From positions 85,276,213 through 85,340,212 of the forward strand of contig OW799236.1 of the NCBI GenBank assembly GCA_941918925.1: a stretch of 64,000 bases of DNA. The letters run 5' to 3'. Position 1 is the stretch's first letter. Every line of letters starts with the position of its first letter. Under the pieces are notes generated by a model. The model was not told the origin of the DNA. It saw nothing but the letters and a program-made list of their open reading frames with translations, and did no database searches. The position numbers and the translations under genes were made by a program. Below are positions 57,045-64,000 of this stretch, one piece after another. Origin of the DNA: Phyto melanocephala (lineage: Eukaryota > Arthropoda > Insecta > Diptera > Rhinophoridae).

Positions 57045-57500
57045 ACATAGTCTTCAATCGAAAACTGAAACTCTGTCTGTCTGTGTGTGTGCTAGCTATA
57101 GACTCCGAAACCGTAAAGCCGATCGGACTCAAAACTTTGGCAAGTTTTTGTACACATTCCAGGGAGTGTTTATGGGTGGTAAAAAGTGGGCGGGGCCACG
57201 CCCATAAAAAATAAGTTATCATTTTTAGCTACTTGGACTAGATCGATTTTTCTGAAACTTTGCACACACATATTGAGCTGTCATGACTATACAGTTTCGT
57301 GATTAGAAAAGTGGACAGTGCCACGCTCATGAAAAAGTTATTATTTTTAGCTTCCTGAACTTTACCGATTTTTCTGAAACTTTGAACACATATTGATCTG
57401 TCATGGATCATGGATAGAAAAGTGGGCAGTGCGACGCCCATAAAAAATGAATTTTTAATCATTAAGGGGCGTAGCAAGGCGCACCGGGCTTTGCTAGTAA
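57045..57500. repeat. Tandem repeat element with CCACGCCCAT units
   Basis: A unit of about 113 bp (cgatttttctgaaactttg, acacatattga, ctgtcatg, agaaaagtgg, gccacgccca) occurs about 2.3 times. The right end, aggcgcaccgggctttgctag before T, resembles a Helitron-type terminus, so this may be a non-autonomous Helitron with an internal array. Minus-strand frames at 57010-57606 are by-products. Confidence 0.6.
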
Positions 57501-57599
57501 TAAATAAAACTAATGCTGTAGAGGAGTATGATGGTAAGTGAGATTTACAACAGTCTTTTGCTCTTTTGATAAGTGAATTTATACCTAGAAAGGCAATTT

Positions 57600-59146
57600 G
57601 GAACAATTTGGTCCGTTATTTAAGAATAATTTAATAGGAAAATTATTTTCGCCGTGGCATCCCTGGTGACAAACCTAAACACTGTAATAAACAGTAATAT
57701 CCACTTAAGTTTTTTTTATAAAACTCACTAAAAATAAATTAAAATAGTGGTAAAATCGCTATATGGCATCACTTTTTAGCGATTACAAAAGAAACAAAAA
57801 CAGTTGTACTGCAGTCAACTTCAATACCTAACGCTTTGTCAAAATTTATTTTTCTAATTGCAAAACGTTGACGCCGTGGTATAGCTGTTTGCTTTATACA
57901 AGTTGTATGGACATGAGATATTTTTCACAGCTAAAAACCGTTTGCCGCTCTTGTTTAGGTTTGGCTATTATTATATTATTACAACCTCATTTTTAAAGTT
58001 AGGCTCATTCAAATAATGGGCGAATATAAAATAAGAACATTCAAAAAAGTTATGATTTAAAAAATTTAATTTTTTGTCGCTTTTTTAAGAAACTTTTTGG
58101 TCAATTTAACAGATTAATAATTAGTCTTGGCCATCTTTCCCATTTTTAAACATAATTCACATTTATAAAATTTGTTTTTAAACTTTGCTTTTATATTTTT
58201 TTTTACAAACAATAAATAGCCACAAATTATAATAAAAAATCAAAATCAAAAACAAAGAAAATTTAAACCGTAATTATAGAAGAAAGTCTTTAGAAAAAAA
58301 AACAAAACAAAGTAAATAACAACCAAAATGTTCACAAACCATTAAATATGAATAATATTAAAAAAAAAGTAATAATGATAATTACAACAATGCAAAATTA
58401 AAAAAAAAAAAAAAATACTATACATATTTAACATAAAATTATCATGATATTTATGCAGTTTTATTATTTTTCTTTTTAGCTAATTTTGGTTATAATTGTT
58501 GTTAGTATGATGAGGTAATATTTTTTTGTTTAATTTTGTTTATAGTTTAAGGTTTTGTAATTATTTTTTTGTTCAGCTCCAAGTTGAATGTAATAAAAAT
58601 GTAATTTGTTGAATAGGGGATTTTTTTTAAATACTTTTGTTTAAAATTTAAAATTAATGATAAAAGTAATAATAATTCTAAAATGAAATTAAAAATCAAA
58701 ATAGTGTATATTTAACCGAAATATTTTACAAAATAAGCAAATAATATAAAGAAAAAATAAAAAATATAAAATAAAACATAAATTTATACATAAAACTATT
58801 AAAAAAGGATACAACAAATCTTTAATTATATGTATATATTTAGAAATAAAAAAATGTTTAACAAAAAATAATATTAATCACACTGTACTTGTTTTATGTT
58901 AAAATAATATTTTATTAACATAATATATGTATAACATGTATATAAAAATACAAACGGTAATAAGATTTATTAAAATCAATCAACATGTTTGACGTTTAGA
59001 TTAAAAACTTATTTGACATTTTATTGCACATGTTTTCGTGTTGTAACGTGTTTTTTCATGATTATTCTATTCACAACCCCTTGTAATGTATTATTGGTGC
59101 TATTTTTGTATTAGTTTACATATTGTATGGTTATTGTTGGTAATTA
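57600..59146. other. AT-rich spacer
   Basis: No gene or element termini recognised. Confidence 0.4.
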
Positions 59147-60368
59147 AGGGGTGTCTCGAAATGCTTTTTTACATTTTTTACAGGGCACTACGCAAACAAT
59201 TATTATTTAATTAATTTTTTTGTTCCACTCTGTGATAGTTATAAGTGTCAACAATACTTTGTTAATAAGTTTATTCAAATTATTTAATCTGTCAAATAGA
59301 GAAAAAGTGAGAAAAAATATTGTGGATATTTATAATGAAAATAAACAACTTTCTTACGCTGAAGTTGCGCGACGGGCAAAAGTGTCCAGACAGACTGCCC
59401 GTAACGTTATTTTTAAATTCAAAAAAGACTTATCTATTAAGCACAATAAAGGTGGAGGGCCTCGTGGTTTTAGGAATCTTCAAATCGTTAAAAAGGTGAA
59501 GGCACTTTGGAAGCAAAATCCAAACATTTCCATTCGCGATATCGCACGAAAACTAAATATTTCGAAGTCGCTTGTAGAACGAATAAAGAAAAAAGAAAAT
59601 TTAAGAACATTCAAAGTCAAGAAAGCTCCAAACCGAAACGAAAAAGGAACAAAAACGGCAAGAATAAGAGCAAGACAGTTGCTACGTCACAAATTAAATA
59701 ATTTTAATGGATGTATTTTAATGGACGATGAAACCTATTGTAAGGCTGACTATTCAGAGCTTCCTGGTCAGGGTTTTTATGTTTCTAATAAAAGAGCTAA
59801 TGTTTCCGATAAATTTAAGTATAAAAAGATTTCAAAATTCGCCAAAAAATATATTATATGGCAAGCAATATGTACATGTGGGAAAACTTCAAAGGCAATC
59901 ATTGTGAATCGTACAATGAACAGCCAATTTTATATTAATGAGTGCCTGAAAAAGGCTGTATTGCCATTATACAGAAGCCACAATACACCTCCACTGTTTT
60001 GGCCCGACTTGGCAAGCTGCCACTACAGCAAAGACGTCCAGAGCTAAGGCCTATTGAACGCTATTGGGCTATAATTAAGCAGTACCTAAGAACAAAGTTC
60101 AAAGCTTCTGCAAATGTAAAAAAATTTGGATTTATTTGGAAAAAAGCTATCAAACACTTCGGTAAAACGTGTGTCCAACGTTTAATGCAAAGCGTTAAGA
60201 AAAAAGTGCGAAATTTTGCAAAAGAAAATAAAATTTGAAACTTTGGTTTTTTGCATAATCAAGTTTATAAATGTTTTTCCATAACGCCAATAAAATGTAT
60301 TTTTTGTTTGAAAAAAACTAGATTTGTGAGACTTTTTAAAATGTAAAAAAACATTTCAAGACACCTCT
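59147..60368 (+). mobile_element. Tc1-like element, nearly complete
   Basis: TIRs aggggtgtctcgaaatgctt and, inverted, agaggtgtcttgaaatgttt, about 30 bp, with TA at both sides (59145-59146, 60369-60370). One transposase gene on the plus strand, broken. 1222 bp. Confidence 0.9.
59220..60238 (+). pseudogene. Tc1-like transposase with one deletion and frameshift
   Basis: Frame one runs to 60047: REKVRKNIVDIYNENKQ, AEVARRAKVSRQTARNVIF (first helix-turn-helix), ISIRDIARKLNISKSLVERI (second), CILMDDETYCKAD (first catalytic Asp), PLFWPDLASCHYSKDV (second Asp). Frame two picks up at about 60030 with PELRPIERYWAIIKQYL, holding the final catalytic Glu, and ends FAKENKI at 60238. About 20-25 residues expected between DV and PELRPIE are missing, so a deletion caused the frameshift. 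No in-frame ATG exists near the family's usual start. About 325 residues in all; otherwise remarkably open, so fairly young. Confidence 0.9.
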
Positions 60369-61050
60369 TACTATAAAAATATTTTTTAAACAATACAAGT
60401 TTATTTCATATGTTTTAAATGTTTTATTTGATTCATATGTACATATGTATATGTATATAAAAGTATATATATTATTCTTTTTAACTCAAATATTTTTTTG
60501 GATTTTTTGTTTAACTTTGCTAAAAAAATGTATTAAAAATTTATTTTTAATTTGTTTTTATTAATTTGTAACACTGCAGAAGTTTTGAACAACTTTCCCA
60601 TTCCTGATTTTTTGTTTGCTTTTTGTTTAATATTGTTTGACGTTTACCAACACAAGAAACAAACGCTACAACAAAAATTGTGTTTACAAATACATAAAAC
60701 AAAACTGTATTTTTAATGGACAATGACGGGTTGTGAAATAAACAAATGATTTGTCAAATTAACAAGAACATTAAAAAAACATCCCTTTCATTAACAAGAA
60801 CTTTTTAAGTTAAGGTTACTGTTTTGGGTTTCACCATCTTTCGGTTACTTAACAAAAATACTGCAAATAGTATGTTGATTTCTTAATACATACTATTTTC
60901 TGTTTTATTTTCTTCTTCTTGTTAAGCTTTTAACCGGATAATTTTTCCCGAATAATTGAACAGAAACTTTTTGATTGAAGTATAGACTGTCGACGAATAG
61001 AACTTTCGATAGGAACAACTGTTAAACTAGCTGTCATACTAAATAATGAA
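60369..61050. other. AT-rich spacer
   Basis: No feature recognised. Confidence 0.35.
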
Positions 61051-61059
61051 GTATACTTT

Positions 61060-61300
61060 GACAAATTACCATGCAAAGTCTTACACAAGAGAAAAGTTTA
61101 AAAATTGTGGAAATTTATTTCTAAAATTCGCACAAACGCCCAAATTCGCCAAGTTTACGAAGAACATAATCGTCTATCTAAGCAGGTAATACGCAATACT
61201 ACAGATTAATTCATGACCACATTCGCTCTTTTGAATAATATTCATAAAAATTGAGTTCAAACCGTGCACAGAATCCATAGCCGCTGTAGATGACGCTTTG
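61060..61300 (+). pseudogene. Mariner-type transposase N-terminal scrap
   Basis: MQSLTQEKSLKIVEIYF, then a stop and NSHKRPNSPSLRRT, matches the opening of mariner-type transposases (EKVKIVEIYF-like). Nothing further downstream is in register until 61.9 kb. Confidence 0.55.
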
Positions 61301-61909
61301 ACCGACATTTTTGTAACCCCTTTATTAAGACAGCAATATTTTTTGTTAGCAACAATAAAATAAACAAAAGTTGTTAAAGGTAAAATTTTCCTAAACAAAA
61401 AATATAAAAAAATTTAGATAATAAATTTCATCATAATGCGGTTAAAACAAATATGTTCAGATATTTACATACATATATACATTTTTTGTTGGAAACAACA
61501 GTTATTATTAAAACTATATTAAGGAAAACACTTTAAATTATTAGCAATGACATAAATTCTACTGATAAGATTAAATTTTACAAATACATGTTATTTATTA
61601 TACAAATGTGTTTGTTTTTACAGCCAACTTTAGAATAAGCTAATAAAAAACTTTGTGTTATAACAAAATTTTATAAAATATTTTTCAAAAAGGATTACGT
61701 TTAACGCATAATCACTTAACCACATAATATAAAAATAAAAAAAATGGTTTATCTTTTGATGTTATAAATATGCATACATATGTGACATTTTTAATTAAAT
61801 CTTTATTTTATTAAAACTTTCAAGTAATATTCACAAGTTGTTTTGCTTTAACTATAACGTTATGTATAGAAAGGTGGTCTTAAATTTGTCGACAATTGTG
61901 CAGTAAAAT

Positions 61910-62045
61910 GTTAGCACTCTAAAAAAAATCGACAGCTGACAGTTTAGGGTTAGTAAAAACTTTAAGGAGATAGATTGGAGAAATAAGGAAGACTGGGTCC
62001 ATTGGAGACGCCAAACGCACTGGTCGTCCAAAAACAAGCCGTTCC
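61910..62045 (+). pseudogene. Mariner-type transposase linker fragment
   Basis: A frame reads IRKTGSIGDAKRTGRPKTSR, the GRPK-box region between the two DNA-binding domains. Probably the same decayed copy as 61060-61300 with the middle rearranged. Confidence 0.55.
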
Positions 62046-62077
62046 AAATGTTATATTGAAGTAGGCTTTGTGTGTTT

Positions 62078-63098
62078 CAGGCTTGCCATTTTAGCACTTT
62101 TTATGCTAGATTTAGCATTTTTTTTTTGTTAAGTTAGCACAAAAGATTTTCAAAAAAGTGCTAAGTGCTAGTTAAGCACTTTTTAATAATAATCCCGCGT
62201 TTTTGCACTTTTTTCATATAAAATTTTAATGCAATCAATTATTTTGTATATGTAAATCTTAGATGATATTTTCTTGTAAAGGAAAGATAAGGAAGAAATA
62301 TTTGAAGAATATTTGCTACCAAAGCCGTATTTAGGATATGAATTCGAAACGTTATTACAAAAGAATAAATAAAAAAATATAGTATAAATTAAGGCACCTA
62401 TTACTTGTATTTTAGAAGATATGAATTTTAGTAGAACAGGAATGGATATAATCCAAAATCAGTGGAGCTATATGACTGAACAAATCTAGCATACCAATAT
62501 GGATACTACGGAGTTTTGGGTTCAAGAAAACCAATTTAAAAATTCAATTAATGAAAATCCTTTTAAGGAACTATCAGATTTTGTGCTGTCTCTTTTGGTT
62601 TTACCATTTTCAAACGCTGAAGTGAAGCGTTTATTTAGTTTAATAGGCTGAATAAAAATCAAACTTAGAACAAAAATGAATACACAACTTTTATGTTCTG
62701 ATATACGTATAAGGGAAAGCGTTATACTAGAAAAACGTATGTTGTTATAATATCAATATATCGGACGATGTTTTGATTAAAATTGGTCCATCTGAAAAAT
62801 ACCAAAAAGAATTGGTATGTGAAGAAAATTATTTGATTGAACTTGTTAACCATCTTCATTTGAGTAATTGTTGACACTTTTTTGTGTAAATATAATAATA
62901 ATAAAATTGAATTTAATTGAACAAAATATGTAAATAAATATGTTGCAAATTATTATATTAAAAAAGTATACTTAATTTTGAACGTTTTAAAAAAACAACA
63001 TTGCAAAATTTTAGCACTTTTCTTTTTGAACTGTAGAACATTTTAGCACTTTTTTTCTAGGTTTTGCACTTTTTCTCTATTATCTTATGGCAACACTG
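62078..63098 (+). mobile_element. hAT element remnant
   Basis: Ends caggcttgccattttagcac and, inverted, cagtgttgccataagataat have the hAT-type CAG..TGCCA form. The subterminal regions are dense in tagcactttt and its complement, plausible transposase-binding repeats. The 8-bp flanks do not match, so the ends may be slightly off. 1021 bp. Confidence 0.75.
62500..62750 (+). pseudogene. hAT transposase C-terminal dimerisation region
   Basis: The frame reads FKELSDFVLSLLVLPFSNAE then VKRLFSLIG, a stop, and IKIKLRTKMNTQLL, matching the hAT C-terminal dimerisation pattern (LPxSNAxVERxFSxM...KxKLRxxM). The rest of the transposase, including its catalytic residues, is absent. Confidence 0.8.
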
Positions 63099-64000
63099 AA
63101 GTGTTGTTGACAAGAATTGCAAATTTTAAGCAGGTCTCTATAGCGTATACTTAATAAAGATCTGTCCAGCCAATCTTTCACAATTGTTGAACTATTGTTC
63201 AACAATGAAGGATCGTCATTCTATCTAAACTGTCGAATTGTAAATAAAAGAAATAAAAATCAGGAATGGGAAATTTTACTTCCGCAGAGTTAAACATACA
63301 AATTTTTGTAAAAATTTTTTAACGCAGTTAAAAGAATCAACAGAACATTAATATATTTGTCTAATCCCTGTATGAATTTAATACGATACATCAGAAATGT
63401 ATGAAGTTGTATGGTTTGGAAATGACCAAAAACATTTGTAAACCGAATTTGAAACTATTACTTTCGTTAAGTAACATTCTATATCAAAAGATAAATATCG
63501 AATGTCGTGGCCAAATTGGTGTTGACAGCATTTTTGTGATTATTTGTTAGCATATTCGATATTTTTTTATTAATTTAAAAAATAGAGAGTAAAACTTTTT
63601 TTGCACTCTATTTAGTATATACTTGTGTATGTTGCTGACGACAATTGTGAAAATTGCTTAATTATAGATAATTAAATTAAGCATTTGTCTATGACAAAGC
63701 GTTTTTTAATTTTGTTGCAAAATTTTAACAACAACTAATAAATATTGGACTTTTTAGTTGTTTAACTTAAAGTTGGCTACACTTTTAGTATTAAATAACA
63801 AACTGGCATCAATATTTGCATAAAGTAATTTATCTATTTGGATAAAAAAAGAGAAGAGACGTATTTTTAATCAATTAAAAATATGTACATAACAAACAGT
63901 AATATTAAGATAAAAAAAGTTAACAAAAAAATCAAGAAAAAAAAGCATTTTTTTTATTTCGTAGAAACTATGAAAACCAATTAAGATTTAACTTTTCTAT
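63099..64000. other. AT-rich sequence to the window end
   Basis: A short palindrome caattgttgaactattgttcaac near 63181-63205 is the only structure seen. No exon. Confidence 0.35.

Noticed and set aside
57238..57606. 122-codon minus-strand frame
   Set aside because: Created by the 113-bp tandem repeat; repeated FFMGVALPTFL-like segments mirror the repeat unit rather than protein domains.
61174..61398. Frame starting FRKILPLTTFVYFIVANK, considered as the missing Bsg signal-peptide exon
   Set aside because: The initiating codon is TTG, no ATG precedes the hydrophobic stretch in frame, and no suitable donor with the needed phase follows it.

Overview
This is an AT-rich window of an insect nuclear genome. 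The small GT-AG introns, many Tc1/mariner, hAT-type, PIF/Harbinger-type and Helitron-type remnants, and a close match to fruit-fly basigin point to a higher dipteran. A calyptrate fly (blowfly or housefly group) is my best guess, inferred from style rather than from a diagnostic sequence. I found no prokaryotic or viral features. No tRNA or rRNA gene was recognised.

One host gene dominates. Basigin (Bsg), an immunoglobulin-superfamily membrane glycoprotein, lies on the minus strand. Seven coding exons run from 56089 down to 33333 and all splice phases agree. They encode at least 707 residues: an N-terminal Ig domain, a linker of about 350 residues rich in Pro, Gln, Thr and His, two further Ig domains, one transmembrane helix with a buried Glu, and a short basic-acidic tail. 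The signal-peptide exon or exons were not found and probably lie beyond 56.1 kb or outside the window. Inside the large intron between 37983 and 48172 sits a second, independent two-exon gene on the same strand (38850..39277). It encodes a 119-residue protein with a winged-helix-like N-terminus and an Arg/Ser-rich tail.

The left third (1-33 kb) lies downstream of Bsg and has no convincing gene; it holds AT-rich sequence and transposon remains. The Bsg introns (33.7-53 kb) are loaded with nested transposons. The right end (56-64 kb) is upstream intron or 5' flank of Bsg. It carries a nearly complete Tc1-like element (59147..60368), a hAT remnant (62078..63098) and mariner fragments.

The most unusual non-coding material is a dispersed repeat family, here called R1, with at least seven full or partial copies. 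Its copies carry a terminal hairpin, a truncated tRNA-like block with A-box and B-box resemblance, and internal modules that are flipped between copies. Several insertions can be ordered in time because target-site duplications cut through older elements. The Bsg 3' end also deserves attention: a stop codon, a consensus 5' splice site and AATAAA lie within 15 bases.
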